A stretch of 64,000 nt of DNA. Source: a bacterium. Its GTDB lineage: Bacteria > Krumholzibacteriota > Krumholzibacteriia > LZORAL124-64-63. The notes under the pieces are model-generated. The model was not told where the DNA came from. It made no database searches and saw only the letters and a program-made list of their open reading frames with translations. Shown in pieces: positions 40,179-49,595 of the stretch. The DNA is taken from positions 56,754-120,753 of the forward strand of contig JAAEOA010000332.1 of the NCBI GenBank assembly GCA_024223715.1, given 5' to 3'. Positions within the stretch are counted from its first letter, which is position 1; each line of letters starts with the position of its first letter. The position numbers and the translations under genes were made by a program.

Positions 40179-42787
40179 TCGTTTGCAAAGGATCCACTGC
40201 GCACTTCTTCGACACTGGAAACCGGCAACCACCCCAGAGATTCCCCCCCGAGACTGATACGAACCCACTGTTTTCGTTCTTCCTGAATTCTAATGGTCAA
40301 ACCATCGTGGACCATAAATTGAACTCCAAACGATTCATCGGGACCACTGCGCACGGCCACTTCCTCAGTGGTCACCACGGCTGTACGGCGAACTTCTTCA
40401 ATATTCCAACGCCACAGGACCACTGCAGATGAAAGGAGAACCAGAGTTCCAGACAGAATTATGAATCGCCGGGATAACTCGGTGAATTGGCGCCGCCAAA
40501 GGGGAACAGCCGTTGCAAAAGCCAAACCCCAGACGGCTCCCAGCAGCAACCAAGCCCACTGCCCAAGGGTCAAGGCAAAAACAAGAGAAACAATTTGAGC
40601 AATGAACAAGGGCAAGTCAGTTTCAGAGAGTTCCAGATCCTTGATGTTTCCACGAACCCAGGCCAAATTATCTTTTATGTCACGATCCAGGGGAGCAAGA
40701 CGTTCAGCCCGTAGGTAATTGACTACGGCAAACCCCATCTGGCCCTGCCTGGCATGAGCATTTCCTAAATTGAAATACAAATGAGGATCATCTGCACCCA
40801 GAGCCACTGCCTGCCGATACAAATCCAAGGCCACTTCACCCTGGTCCTGAGTGTATGCCTGATTGGCCTCAGCCATAAGACGAGCCGGATCTGTAGCAGC
40901 TTGCAAAGGTGAAACAGTCATGAAAGAAAAAAACAGAACCAGGCCAGCACCAGCCAAAGAAGCGCCATTGATTCCTTTTAATGAGACTACATGCAGTTCC
41001 TTCAAAATAGTTTTTAATTCAGTGGAAGTATCTGCATTTACTGCATGACTGTGGGCTCCACCAAAACGGGCTGAATCACAAACATCAATAATTTCCACCA
41101 AACGCTTCCCGTGATCCTGCGCATGTTTTTCTTTACAAAAATCCAGTACCTCCATTGTTCCCACCGATGCCAGAGGCCGGCCCGTACAATCAGCAACAAA
41201 ACCGTAAATTGCTCTTGATTGCACATCAGAATCATTTGTCATCTCACTGCTTCCATCCAAAATGGTGATGGCATGCTTAAGGGCATATTGCTTGCGTTGA
41301 AGGGCTGGGTCCAGCTTCTGGCGCTGCTGATATCCCCACAGGCAAGCAATCATTACCAAAGGCAACAGTAGAAGGCCCCACCACCAACCCGTTTGAACCA
41401 GGATCTGTTGCTTACCTCGTAAATTGTTGGGTACATCGTGAATAAAGACCAAATCCTGCCCCAGCCGGGAGACTTCATTCCTTAGGAAGCCGGAATTATC
41501 ATTTCCAGCAAAAGGATGGTCACTGGCTGTAACAAACACGGTTCGATCCGGTGTTCGGGAAGTCCGGTACCTGCCCGTTCTCACATCAAACCAACTGAGC
41601 GAAACCAAAGGTAAAGCAAAAGGTCCTTCCAAGGATGGAACAATAACTTTTTCCACGCTTACCTGACCGAGAAGCTTTTCTTTTTCAACAGCTGTTCGAA
41701 AACTGCTTCCGGCATCATGAATCCGGGCATCGGTAGGTTCTGGTACCTTAACACCTTCAAAACCTTTCAAAAAAGCATCAGAAATCAGGTGGACTTTGAA
41801 ATCCAATGGTTCAGCCCGGGGAACAGAATCGAGGTTGGCACCCGCCAAAAGGCGAACTTCCGAAGCAACCAAACCGGAAAAATCATCTGGTTTTCCCGGG
41901 GGTAATTGTTTAACCGAAATGGTAATGGGATCGGTTCGTAAAGTACGGGGTCCGCGCCGGCGACGACTGCTGAAAAAACTGTTCAGACCTGTGTCAGGAA
42001 AAGAAAGCTCTGCCGGTTCAATAACCAGGTCACCGGTTTTTGTCGGAAACAGAGCGTATTGAATTTCCACAACACCGTATGCTCTGCCTTGAATAGTGGT
42101 TCGAGATTCTTTTTGAGGACCCATTGATTCCCGCCAAAATCCTGGAGTTCGCGGGTCTTGGAATTTTGGCTGATTCCACGGGTTACTGCGATGGTAATAC
42201 CTGAAAGTCATTACAACCTGCTGTCCAATCCAGGCTGTTTTTCGATCGGTGGTTAAGGTTATGAAAATATCATCCCCAGCTTTTCCTCCACTGGGAGAAA
42301 CCCCGTTCTCCCGGGATGAAGATACCGATGGCGCAGGCTGTCTATTGCCTGTGACCGAAGGGGACGGACGAATTCCAGCCGATGAAACTTTGATAATAAT
42401 GGGCTCAGTCGAACACTTCCCCTGATCATCAGAGACAACAATGGGCCCAATTTGGAAACTACCTTCAGGCTTAATCGCCAGGTAGTAAGTCTGGGCAATA
42501 CTCAGGGTCATTTTATTACCGGAATAGGACTGGCTGCGGCTGTAACTGGTTCCAGTGACCACATCATCGACTTGAGCAGGTAAATCGAAGTTTACAGACC
42601 CAGAAATATCGCCCTCAGCGGTCACGGTCAGGGCAATAGTTCCTCCACTGATAACTGAAGTTCGGTCCACACGGGCCTTACAGACAAGTTCCGCTTGCGA
42701 AAAAGAGACCATTCCAGCCGTCATCAGGAAAAACACCAATAAGGCGATTCCCATTGGTTTTGAATTAAAAATAAACACCCTGATCAT
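40166..42787 (-). CDS. BatD-BatE fusion (BatD domain, TPR, SH3)
   Basis: An 873-residue envelope protein. After a signal segment (GIALLVFFLMTAGMVSFSQA), residues about 33-450 match BatD/oxygen tolerance protein (DRTSVISGGTIALTVTAEGD, FTLTTDRKTAWIGQQV-like, GVVEIQYALFPTKTGDLVIEP). One membrane segment is near 470. A second segment near 610 begins what would be the signal of a separate BatE protein, followed by TPRs (AVALGADDPHLYFNLGNAHARQG), two membrane segments and a C-terminal bacterial SH3 domain (VAVRSGPDESFGVQF). In Bacteroides and Leptospira batD and batE are separate genes. The start is 6 bases after the BatB/BatC stop. Confidence 0.85.
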   Translation of the reverse strand: MIRVFIFNSKPMGIALLVFFLMTAGMVSFSQAELVCKARVDRTSVISGGTIALTVTAEGDISGSVNFDLPAQVDDVVTGTSYSRSQSYSGNKMTLSIAQTYYLAIKPEGSFQIGPIVVSDDQGKCSTEPIIIKVSSAGIRPSPSVTGNRQPAPSVSSSRENGVSPSGGKAGDDIFITLTTDRKTAWIGQQVVMTFRYYHRSNPWNQPKFQDPRTPGFWRESMGPQKESRTTIQGRAYGVVEIQYALFPTKTGDLVIEPAELSFPDTGLNSFFSSRRRRGPRTLRTDPITISVKQLPPGKPDDFSGLVASEVRLLAGANLDSVPRAEPLDFKVHLISDAFLKGFEGVKVPEPTDARIHDAGSSFRTAVEKEKLLGQVSVEKVIVPSLEGPFALPLVSLSWFDVRTGRYRTSRTPDRTVFVTASDHPFAGNDNSGFLRNEVSRLGQDLVFIHDVPNNLRGKQQILVQTGWWWGLLLLPLVMIACLWGYQQRQKLDPALQRKQYALKHAITILDGSSEMTNDSDVQSRAIYGFVADCTGRPLASVGTMEVLDFCKEKHAQDHGKRLVEIIDVCDSARFGGAHSHAVNADTSTELKTILKELHVVSLKGINGASLAGAGLVLFFSFMTVSPLQAATDPARLMAEANQAYTQDQGEVALDLYRQAVALGADDPHLYFNLGNAHARQGQMGFAVVNYLRAERLAPLDRDIKDNLAWVRGNIKDLELSETDLPLFIAQIVSLVFALTLGQWAWLLLGAVWGLAFATAVPLWRRQFTELSRRFIILSGTLVLLSSAVVLWRWNIEEVRRTAVVTTEEVAVRSGPDESFGVQFMVHDGLTIRIQEERKQWVRISLGGESLGWLPVSSVEEVRSGSFANDQGL

Positions 42788-42793
42788 CGGGGA

Positions 42794-44737
42794 CTACCAT
42801 TTCTTTCCACTTTTGGGCCGGCCACCACGCAAACGTTTTTGAACCGAACGCTTAAGTTCCTCTTCATCCCTGTCCAATGCTTTGAGAACTTGCAAAGCCT
42901 GTTCTTCTGACATTTGGTCAGGGGTTTCTCCTTCAGATTCCTTTTGTTCACCAGGATCAGAATCCTGTTCTTCTGATTCCTGGGGATCTTGTTCTTTTTC
43001 TTCAGGATCTTGTTCAGAATCTTCGTTCTCAGGGTCATTTTCCTGATCCTGTGAATCCTCTTCTTCGGAGTTTTGTTCCTGCTGGTCTTGATTCTGTTGG
43101 TCTTGATTCTGATCGTCTTGATTTTCCTGGTTTTCCTCGTTTTGGTCCTGCTGGTTCTGGTCCTGTTTGTTCTGATCCTCGTTTTCTTCGTTTTCTTCTT
43201 TCTCGTTTTCATCCTGATTCTGCTGTTCCTGCTGTTGCTCTTGTTGCTCCTGTTGCTGGCGTCTTAAGCCAACTTCCAGGTTGTGAAGAGCATCAGCCTG
43301 ATCAGGATTAAGGTTCAACGATTCCATCAAATTTTCCACAGCTTTTTCCGTGGAACCAGAAGCTAGGTTGGCTGTCCCTAAATTGTACAGGGCTTCGGCT
43401 TGAACATCCGGGTCTTCGGTCTGGGAAAGAGCTCTCTCGAATTCAACAAGGGCCTCTTCATACCGTTCTAACTGAAAGAGGGTCTCGCCAACGGCCAAGC
43501 TTATCAACGGATCCTCAGGAGCCTGAATGAGGGCTTCTTCAAAGCCACTGAGCGCCTCTTCAAATTCACCGGCCAAAAAGTTCTCTCTGGCGGCCATGGC
43601 TTCGGCCCCTCCCTCAGGACGCAAGTCAGCAAAAGCACGTTGAGGTTGGATAAAAACTCCGGTGACGATGATGAGCAAAACAAACGACCGTACTACCCCT
43701 TGTCGGGCAAAACCACCGGTTTGTCGAATTTTATTTCTTGAGTGAAGGAAAATTTGCAGGAAGAAGCAAAAACAAGCCATCAACAAAGGCCAAATGAATC
43801 TATCCTTGAATGCAGAGACACGCCGTTCTTCCAGGTCGCGCTTGCCAAGGCGTTGAAGTTCGGCAAAGAGCCGGTCTCCTGCCAAGCCATCAACACCAAC
43901 CAAAAAGGAACTGCCACCACTCATACTTGCCATTTTCTCAAGAGAAACCAAGTCCAGGCGGCTCATAACAACCTTTCCTTCATCGTCTTTCATAAAACCA
44001 TCAGGTCTGCCCTGGGTATCGTAGGCAGGGATTAGTCCGCCGCCTTTATCTCCAACACCAACCGGAATAACTTTTATTCCTTCGTCGGCGCAAAGTTTGG
44101 CCTGCTCTTCCCAATTCCCTTCCAGATCCTCGCCATCGGTAACCAGCAAAATAGCCTGGAAATTATTATCCTGTTCTTTCTGCCGGTCTTTTCCAAGGAG
44201 TTTTCTACTTGTTTCCAAGGCTGAGGCAATGGCGGTTCCCTGCTCAGACATCATGTCCGGACCTGCCATTTTCAAGAAAATTTCCGCAGTACCATAGTCC
44301 AGTGTCAAAGGACACTGAACAAAAGCGGCTCCGGCAAAAAACACCAGTCCGACTCGGCTTTCTTCAAGGCGGTTGAGAAAACCAGACAGTTCGGTAACTG
44401 CCCTTCCCATTCGATTGGGTGGTACATCTTCGGCAAGCATGGAATTTGAAATATCCAAGGCAATAACGATGTCGCTTCCGCGTTGAGTGACAGCCACTTC
44501 ATTGGCTCCCCACTGAGGTTGGGCCAAAGCCAATAACAACCAGAAAACACCTGTAAGAAAGAAGAACCTTTTCCAGGTTTTCAATCGATTATTTGCCCCT
44601 TCAACATGGGAAGAATAATCTTTTCCCAAAAGATCCTGTAATCTCAAATCAGCTTTTTTGTCGGCCAACTTAAAGGCAAACCACAGCACCGGCACCAGTG
44701 GCACCAGATACAACCAGAATTCCTGAGCAAATTTCAC
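42794..44737 (-). CDS. BatB-BatC fusion (von Willebrand A domain plus TPR)
   Basis: A 647-residue protein. The N-terminal half is BatB: membrane segments near 8-22 and 58-74, and a von Willebrand A domain at 85-290 with the metal site D95-x-S97-x-S99 (LDISNSM) and VTDGED. After further membrane segments near 305-357, the second half is BatC-like, with TPRs at about 375-480 (DADPLISLAVGETLFQLERY-type repeats) and a Gln/Asn/Glu-only tract of about 100 residues. The C-terminus is basic (LRGGRPKSGKKW). The fusion is probably real, because the TPR part has no separate start and follows a signal-like segment in frame. It lies 18 bases after BatA. Confidence 0.87.
   Translation of the reverse strand: MKFAQEFWLYLVPLVPVLWFAFKLADKKADLRLQDLLGKDYSSHVEGANNRLKTWKRFFFLTGVFWLLLALAQPQWGANEVAVTQRGSDIVIALDISNSMLAEDVPPNRMGRAVTELSGFLNRLEESRVGLVFFAGAAFVQCPLTLDYGTAEIFLKMAGPDMMSEQGTAIASALETSRKLLGKDRQKEQDNNFQAILLVTDGEDLEGNWEEQAKLCADEGIKVIPVGVGDKGGGLIPAYDTQGRPDGFMKDDEGKVVMSRLDLVSLEKMASMSGGSSFLVGVDGLAGDRLFAELQRLGKRDLEERRVSAFKDRFIWPLLMACFCFFLQIFLHSRNKIRQTGGFARQGVVRSFVLLIIVTGVFIQPQRAFADLRPEGGAEAMAARENFLAGEFEEALSGFEEALIQAPEDPLISLAVGETLFQLERYEEALVEFERALSQTEDPDVQAEALYNLGTANLASGSTEKAVENLMESLNLNPDQADALHNLEVGLRRQQQEQQEQQQEQQNQDENEKEENEENEDQNKQDQNQQDQNEENQENQDDQNQDQQNQDQQEQNSEEEDSQDQENDPENEDSEQDPEEKEQDPQESEEQDSDPGEQKESEGETPDQMSEEQALQVLKALDRDEEELKRSVQKRLRGGRPKSGKKW
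42950..43255. repeat. Gln/Asn/Glu low-complexity coding tract
   Basis: Within the BatB/BatC fusion, about 100 codons are almost only CAG, CAA, AAC, GAA and GAC. The DNA is strongly purine-biased on the coding strand and has short imperfect repeats, which produce long spurious ORFs on the other strand. It is prone to length change between strains. Confidence 0.7.
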
Positions 44738-44755
44738 AGACCAGACTCCATAACT

Positions 44756-45742
44756 TTAAGGCAGCCTCCTCAACCAGCTGGCTGACAATAAGCCTTCCAG
44801 CAGGAACAGGAACAAGGCAGGCAAAGCAAACCATGGCAATAATTGACGGTACCAAGTGCTCACAGTGGTCTCATATCGTGCTGTTTCCAATTCATCGATG
44901 GTTTCAAAAATCTTGACCAATGCATCGGGATCTGTGGCTTCGAACATCTGGCCATCGGTGGCGTCAGCAATCTCCTGGAGTAACTCAAGATCAATTTTTG
45001 TTTCCACCTGATGGGTACGACGGCCAAAGATGGGATCATCTACAGGCAGCGGGACCAGACCCTGGCGACCAATGGCAACAGTGTAAACCCTGACATTCAA
45101 AGTCCGGGCTAATTCCACTGCAGTTTCCGGTTCCAGAGTTGGAACATTATTTTCACCATCGGTCAAAAGAATGACCGTGCGGCTGGGAGAATCAGAGTGG
45201 CGAAGACGAGCCACGGCGGTAGCGAGACCCAGACCAATAGCTGTACCATCTTCGATGAGTCCAATTTCAACCTCATCCAGGAAACCAGTCAGAACCGGGT
45301 GATCTAGGGTCAAAGGACATTGCGTAAAAGCCTTCCGGGCAAAAACAACCAACCCAATTTTGTCATGGGGCCGACCAGCAACAAATTCCCGAATCACTTT
45401 TTTTGCTGCGCCCAGCCGATCGTCGGGTTCAAAATCCAGAGATCGCATGCTACCACTGACATCGAGAGAGAGAATGATATCAATTCCCTGTCCCTCAATT
45501 TTTTCACTGCGGTGAGCAATGCGTGGACCGGCTAAAGCCACGAAAAGCATCAGCAGGGCAACAATTTTCACCCATGGCAAAAGCCGCGATAGGACCACCC
45601 GAACAGAAGTTCCACCAGAAGCCATTAATTGCAAATTAGAATGCCTCAGAGCCCCCACTTCATGAGAATTTCTGCGTCTCCATAAAAACAACAGAACCAC
45701 CACTGGCAAGGAGAGCAGAACCAAGGGATGTGCAAATTCCAT
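44756..45742 (-). CDS. BatA-like von Willebrand A domain membrane protein
   Basis: A 328-residue protein with N-terminal membrane segments (LVLLSLPVVVLLFLWRRR and WVKIVALLMLFVALAGP). It has a von Willebrand A domain with an intact metal site D94-x-S96-x-S98 (LSLDVSGSM) and VILLTDGENN, and a C-terminal membrane segment (LLPWFALPALFLFLLEGLL). This topology is that of BatA. Bat proteins were linked to aerotolerance in Bacteroides fragilis and to oxidative stress in other bacteria. The biochemical role is unsettled, and MoxR/VWA pairs are thought to act as chaperones. Its ATG shares a base with the stop of the gene before it. Confidence 0.88.
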   Translation of the reverse strand: MEFAHPLVLLSLPVVVLLFLWRRRNSHEVGALRHSNLQLMASGGTSVRVVLSRLLPWVKIVALLMLFVALAGPRIAHRSEKIEGQGIDIILSLDVSGSMRSLDFEPDDRLGAAKKVIREFVAGRPHDKIGLVVFARKAFTQCPLTLDHPVLTGFLDEVEIGLIEDGTAIGLGLATAVARLRHSDSPSRTVILLTDGENNVPTLEPETAVELARTLNVRVYTVAIGRQGLVPLPVDDPIFGRRTHQVETKIDLELLQEIADATDGQMFEATDPDALVKIFETIDELETARYETTVSTWYRQLLPWFALPALFLFLLEGLLSASWLRRLP

Positions 45743-46779
45743 CAGTCTTCACCTCCAGCCTGAACAGGAGTCAAAGAGGAATTTTCGGGTAACATCAGCC
45801 AAGACCAGGCTTTGCCGGCCTCCAGCAGGAGAGACGCATCAATGGAAGTATATTTTGGAATGATTCTGACAACTTTTACCAAATTTATAAAGTCCATGGC
45901 CATTTGCTGGCTAACCATTACCGATGGTTGTTGCGGATTGTACCGGAGTTCATCCAAATCCTGCAAAATATTAACCATTTTTCGCAGTTCACGGGAATCG
46001 TGACCTTTACTTCGGCAGGTGTCCAAAATTTCACGGCTGGTCATTTCGGTAGCAGAAACAAGATAGCGTTGCCCCAGAAAGACTCTCATAATTACCGCCA
46101 AATTATCCAAGAAACCCCTGACCGTATCGCCGGCCACATGATCTCCATGCAGTAGCTTTTTCACTTCCAGCGCAGTATTCAACCACGCGGGAGGTGCCGG
46201 ATCCCATTGCTGCAATGATTCCAGTTTTTGACGTCTTCTCCACAACCACCAGACAGCAGCCGCGATACAAGAGAGAAGAAAGAGCGGGCCAACTAAAAGC
46301 CACCACCGCTGGGCCCAAATTCCGGGCATGCGAATGGCGGCTATCTGGTTCAAGTCGGGTTCCCGCCCAGTCACTTCAATGACCGGACTTTTGTGGTTTC
46401 CCAGTTGAATAATGAAAGGGTTCAATCGGTAGACCCTGAATTCCACAATGAAATTTTTTGTCTCGGATTCCTTATAAACAGAGGTCACCTTCAACCAGGG
46501 AGCCGATGTTTTGATTTCTTCCGCAAGAATGGGAACCGGACTTTCAAAAATTCCGAGATTCAATTTTGCTGGCTGCCCAAACTCAACAGGTCCCTGCGGA
46601 AAACCTATCGTCTCTACTTCAAGACCAGGTTCAGGGAAAAGTATTTCAATTGTGGCAGTATCCACAACCGCCGGCACCGGCTCTGTTGAATGAGTTTCCG
46701 GGGAAGGAACCTGTGAAAACCCCTGAGAAAAAAGCAGAGAGAGTGTGAATACACTGGTAAGAAACAAGGATGATTTCAT
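45742..46779 (-). CDS. DUF4381-like Bat operon membrane protein
   Basis: A 345-residue protein with a signal segment (SLFLTSVFTLSLLFSQGFS) and a beta-rich extracytoplasmic part with weak similarity in style to BatD (VEFGQPAKLNLGIFESP, RLNPFIIQLGNHKSPVIEV). One membrane segment (WWLLVGPLFLLSCIAAAVWWLW) precedes a helical cytoplasmic part (AVIMRVFLGQRYLVSATEMTSREIL). The cytoplasmic part, and its place between DUF58 and the first VWA gene, match DUF4381-type proteins of MoxR operons. It overlaps DUF58 by 4 bases and BatA by one base. Confidence 0.65.
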   Translation of the reverse strand: MKSSLFLTSVFTLSLLFSQGFSQVPSPETHSTEPVPAVVDTATIEILFPEPGLEVETIGFPQGPVEFGQPAKLNLGIFESPVPILAEEIKTSAPWLKVTSVYKESETKNFIVEFRVYRLNPFIIQLGNHKSPVIEVTGREPDLNQIAAIRMPGIWAQRWWLLVGPLFLLSCIAAAVWWLWRRRQKLESLQQWDPAPPAWLNTALEVKKLLHGDHVAGDTVRGFLDNLAVIMRVFLGQRYLVSATEMTSREILDTCRSKGHDSRELRKMVNILQDLDELRYNPQQPSVMVSQQMAMDFINLVKVVRIIPKYTSIDASLLLEAGKAWSWLMLPENSSLTPVQAGGED

Positions 46780-47726
46780 CGCCGCCCCCCTCTTCTTCCC
46801 CGGTGGCCTTCCCGCGCCAAAAAGAAAGTTCTAAGGGGCTCAACATAAGATTCAACGGTACTCACGTCGATCAAATCCACACCGCGAGAAGCAAGAAGTC
46901 GTTCCAAGTGCCGGTCATGATCCTGGGCACTGGATATCAGCTTCCTGCGAGTTTGCTGATCAGAAGAATCCACCAGTAATTCCCGGCCTGTTTCAGCATC
47001 AATCCAGTGAATTAGTCCCACGGCAGGAAGGTCTGTTTCCCTGGGGTCACGAACTCTGACAGCCACCAGGTCATGCTTTCGAGCCATAACAGAGAGCCGT
47101 GAAGAAAATCCCTGATCCCAAAAATCGGAAACCAGAAAAACCGTGGATTTTCGTTTCAGAACAGACCCCAACAACTCCAAAGGAGCTGTAATGCTCGTGC
47201 CACTGCCCTCTGGTTTGAAAGTTAGGAGCTCTCGAATAATACGTAGAACGTGACTTTTTCCTTTGGCCGGTGGAATGTATTTTTCCACCCGGTCACTGAA
47301 AAGAACCAGCCCAACTTTGTCCTTGTTGGAAATGGCGCTGAAAGCCAGGACTCCACACAATTCGGCCGCAATTTCAATTTTGCTGCGCTCGTGTCCGCCA
47401 AACCAACCACTGCGGCTCATGTCCACCGCCAGAATGACGGTCAGTTCACGTTCTTCTTCAAAAAGTTTGACGAAGGGATCGCCTGTGCGGGCTGTGACGT
47501 TCCAGTCAATGCTACGAACATCATCACCAGGGACGTATTCACGCACTTCACGAAACTCCATACCCGTGCCTTTAAAAACGGAATGGTATTCACCTGAAAA
47601 GACTTCCTGAACCAAACGCCGTGTGCGAATTTCGATGCGTCGAACAGCATCGAGAATTTCCGCAGGGATTCTTTGGCCCTTGGTTGTCTGATCTCCAGTT
47701 GTCTTTGTTCGATCCAAAGGTGTCAT
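46776..47726 (-). CDS. DUF58 domain protein of the Bat operon
   Basis: A 316-residue protein with the DUF58 hallmark FREVREYVPGDDVRSIDWNV, followed by VWA-like strands with VDMSRSGWFGG and VFLVSDFWD. It has no membrane segment, so it is cytoplasmic. DUF58 proteins are regular partners of MoxR ATPases. The start is 2 bases after the MoxR stop and the end overlaps the next gene by 4, so the operon is tightly coupled. Confidence 0.92.
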   Translation of the reverse strand: MTPLDRTKTTGDQTTKGQRIPAEILDAVRRIEIRTRRLVQEVFSGEYHSVFKGTGMEFREVREYVPGDDVRSIDWNVTARTGDPFVKLFEEERELTVILAVDMSRSGWFGGHERSKIEIAAELCGVLAFSAISNKDKVGLVLFSDRVEKYIPPAKGKSHVLRIIRELLTFKPEGSGTSITAPLELLGSVLKRKSTVFLVSDFWDQGFSSRLSVMARKHDLVAVRVRDPRETDLPAVGLIHWIDAETGRELLVDSSDQQTRRKLISSAQDHDRHLERLLASRGVDLIDVSTVESYVEPLRTFFLAREGHRGRRGGRR

Positions 47727-47728
47727 TT

Positions 47729-48715
47729 TTACGGCACTTCAATGTTATCGAGTAAAGAAGTGACAATGTCATCACTGGTCAGATTCTCGGCTTCGGCTTC
47801 GTAGGTGATCAAAATCCGGTGTCGCATTATTTCCATTCCCACGGCTTTGATGTCTTCAGGAATAACAAAAGCCCGCCCCCGCATTAAAGCTCGGGCTCGG
47901 GAAAGCTGAGTTAAAGCCAGGGTCGCCCTGGGACTTGCCCCCCAGGCAATGAGTGGGGCGAGGTCCAAGCCAGCGGCTTCAGGGTCACGACTGGCAAAGA
48001 CAATGTTTAGAATGTAAGCCTTAATTTTTTCATCGATAAATACATTGGAGACGGCTGTTTTGATTTCCCGCAGAGAAGTTGGGTCAATAACCGTATTGAC
48101 TTCAGGAATCTCCCGTCCGGCCATTCTGTCCAGAATCAGGCCTTCTTCCTCGCGTGTAGGATACCCAATTTTCAATTTGAGAAGAAACCGGTCCACCTGG
48201 GCTTCGGGCAAAGGATAAGTTCCTTCCTGTTCTATAGGATTCTGGGTGGCCAGGACCAGGAAGGGATCAGACAGGGGAAAAGTTTCTCCACCAATGGTCA
48301 CTTGACGTTCCTGCATGGCTTCCAGCAGGGCACTTTGCACCTTGGCGGGAGCTCTGTTTATCTCATCAGCAAGAATAATATTGCTAAAAACAGGACCTTT
48401 TTTAACCGTGAAATCGCCCGTATCCCGATTGTAAATTGTCGTACCAGTAATGTCAGCCGGCAGCAGGTCAGGAGTGAATTGGATGCGCTGAAAACCAGTG
48501 TCCACTGTTTTGGCAAGAGTGCTAACCGCCAGGGTTTTTGCCAAACCGGGAACACCTTCAAGCAAAATGTGTCCACCGGTAATAAGGCCCAGCAAAAGGC
48601 CTTCCATCATGTCTTTTTGCCCAACAATTACTTTTTGAGTTTCAGCGATCACACCGCTCAGGCGGCCTGACAGTTCGTGGGCCAGAACTTTATCCAGAGG
48701 TTCTTGATCAGTCAT
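47729..48715 (-). CDS. MoxR-family AAA+ ATPase
   Basis: A 328-residue AAA+ ATPase with Walker A GVPGLAKT (54-61), Walker B IILADEIN (113-120), sensor 1 LVLATQNPIEQEGTYPLPEAQ and an arginine finger in DRFLLKL. MoxR proteins act with VWA-domain partners as metal-insertion or maturation chaperones. It is the first gene of the Bat operon and is divergent from the DUF507 pair, with a 196-base region between them that should hold both promoters. Confidence 0.94.
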   Translation of the reverse strand: MTDQEPLDKVLAHELSGRLSGVIAETQKVIVGQKDMMEGLLLGLITGGHILLEGVPGLAKTLAVSTLAKTVDTGFQRIQFTPDLLPADITGTTIYNRDTGDFTVKKGPVFSNIILADEINRAPAKVQSALLEAMQERQVTIGGETFPLSDPFLVLATQNPIEQEGTYPLPEAQVDRFLLKLKIGYPTREEEGLILDRMAGREIPEVNTVIDPTSLREIKTAVSNVFIDEKIKAYILNIVFASRDPEAAGLDLAPLIAWGASPRATLALTQLSRARALMRGRAFVIPEDIKAVGMEIMRHRILITYEAEAENLTSDDIVTSLLDNIEVP

Positions 48716-48911
48716 GATTTCCTTTGTGCAGAATTTGCAGTGGCAATACCACCACAGTTAAAATTTTTTTCTCTCCAAGAGTAGAGCAGGCGTAATACGA
48801 CAAAAGCCAATTCTTGTTCCCGATTTTTCAACAATACTCAAACCCTTTTTCCTTGCCAACATCTTTGAAAAGACTTTCAATGGGTATCTAACCCTAACCT
48901 TGGAGGCGGCC

Positions 48912-49193
48912 GTGAGGCTGAGCAAGAATAAAATTGAGCACCTGAGTGACAAAATCATGAAGATGATTGTGGACAATCCCAACATCCACGTCACATCGTC
49001 CAACGATCTGGTAATCCGGGCTGTTGATGATGCCATCTTTGAGAATATGCGTGACGAGGATGAAATCGACCAAAAAGTCGATGCTATTATGCAGCAAAAC
49101 ATTCACGAAATCAAAGCCGAAGAAATGGACGTAGGCTCCCTGCGCAACCAAATCAAGCGGCAAATGTGCCGTAAGGCCGGATTTGTCCTTTAA
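48912..49193 (+). CDS. DUF507 family protein, first copy
   Basis: A 93-residue cytoplasmic protein of the DUF507 family: the RLSKNKIEHLSDKIMKMI start, NDLVIRAVDDAIFEN and the basic C-terminus (LRNQIKRQMCRKAGF). The family's function is unknown. GTG is chosen as the start because GGAGG lies 5 bases before it and family members begin M-R-L-S. A frame four codons longer would start at TTG. The second DUF507 gene follows after 30 bases. Confidence 0.82.
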   Translation: MRLSKNKIEHLSDKIMKMIVDNPNIHVTSSNDLVIRAVDDAIFENMRDEDEIDQKVDAIMQQNIHEIKAEEMDVGSLRNQIKRQMCRKAGFVL

Positions 49194-49223
49194 ACTGGAA
49201 TAAAAAGTACCAGGAGGCTAAAC

Positions 49224-49508
49224 ATGCGTTTGTCTGAAGAGCGGGTCGGGGTGATTGCCCGCCTTATCTGCAACAATCTTTTAGATGAAGAGCTGATCGA
49301 TCTGGAAATTGATGAAGATGGTTTCATTAATCTGGTGGAAAATCTAATCATCAAAGATATGCTGATTGAGGGTGAAATTGATGAACAGGCGACGGCATTC
49401 CTTTTGAAAAACAATGCAAACCTTGAAGAGGGCTCCACCGCCTGGGAAGTGGAACTGGAACGTAAAAAGGAAGAATTCTCCATTGTCCGAGGGTATGTTT
49501 CATATTGA
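49224..49508 (+). CDS. DUF507 family protein, second copy
   Basis: A 94-residue paralogue of the gene before it. It begins MRLSEERVGVIARLICNNLL and, like its neighbour, has an acidic middle (EIDEDGFINLVENLI, EGEIDEQATAFLL), but it ends in a Glu/Lys helix instead of the basic MCRKAGF tail. AGGAGG at proper spacing precedes the ATG. Two adjacent divergent copies suggest a heterodimer or two related roles. The molecular function is unknown. Confidence 0.85.
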   Translation: MRLSEERVGVIARLICNNLLDEELIDLEIDEDGFINLVENLIIKDMLIEGEIDEQATAFLLKNNANLEEGSTAWEVELERKKEEFSIVRGYVSY

Positions 49509-49595
49509 TCTGACAATGATTACATCCTCCCCTCTGAACGGTCTTTGTTCAGCTAATTTTTAAGAACGTTTTTCATTAAACCTGGAGTAATCAGC

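Noticed and set aside
42784..43267. Long Lys/Arg/Thr-rich and Leu/Val-rich ORFs across the BatC low-complexity tract
   Set aside because: They are other-frame and antisense products of the CAG/GAA/AAC-rich coding tract, without ribosome-binding sites or protein-like composition.
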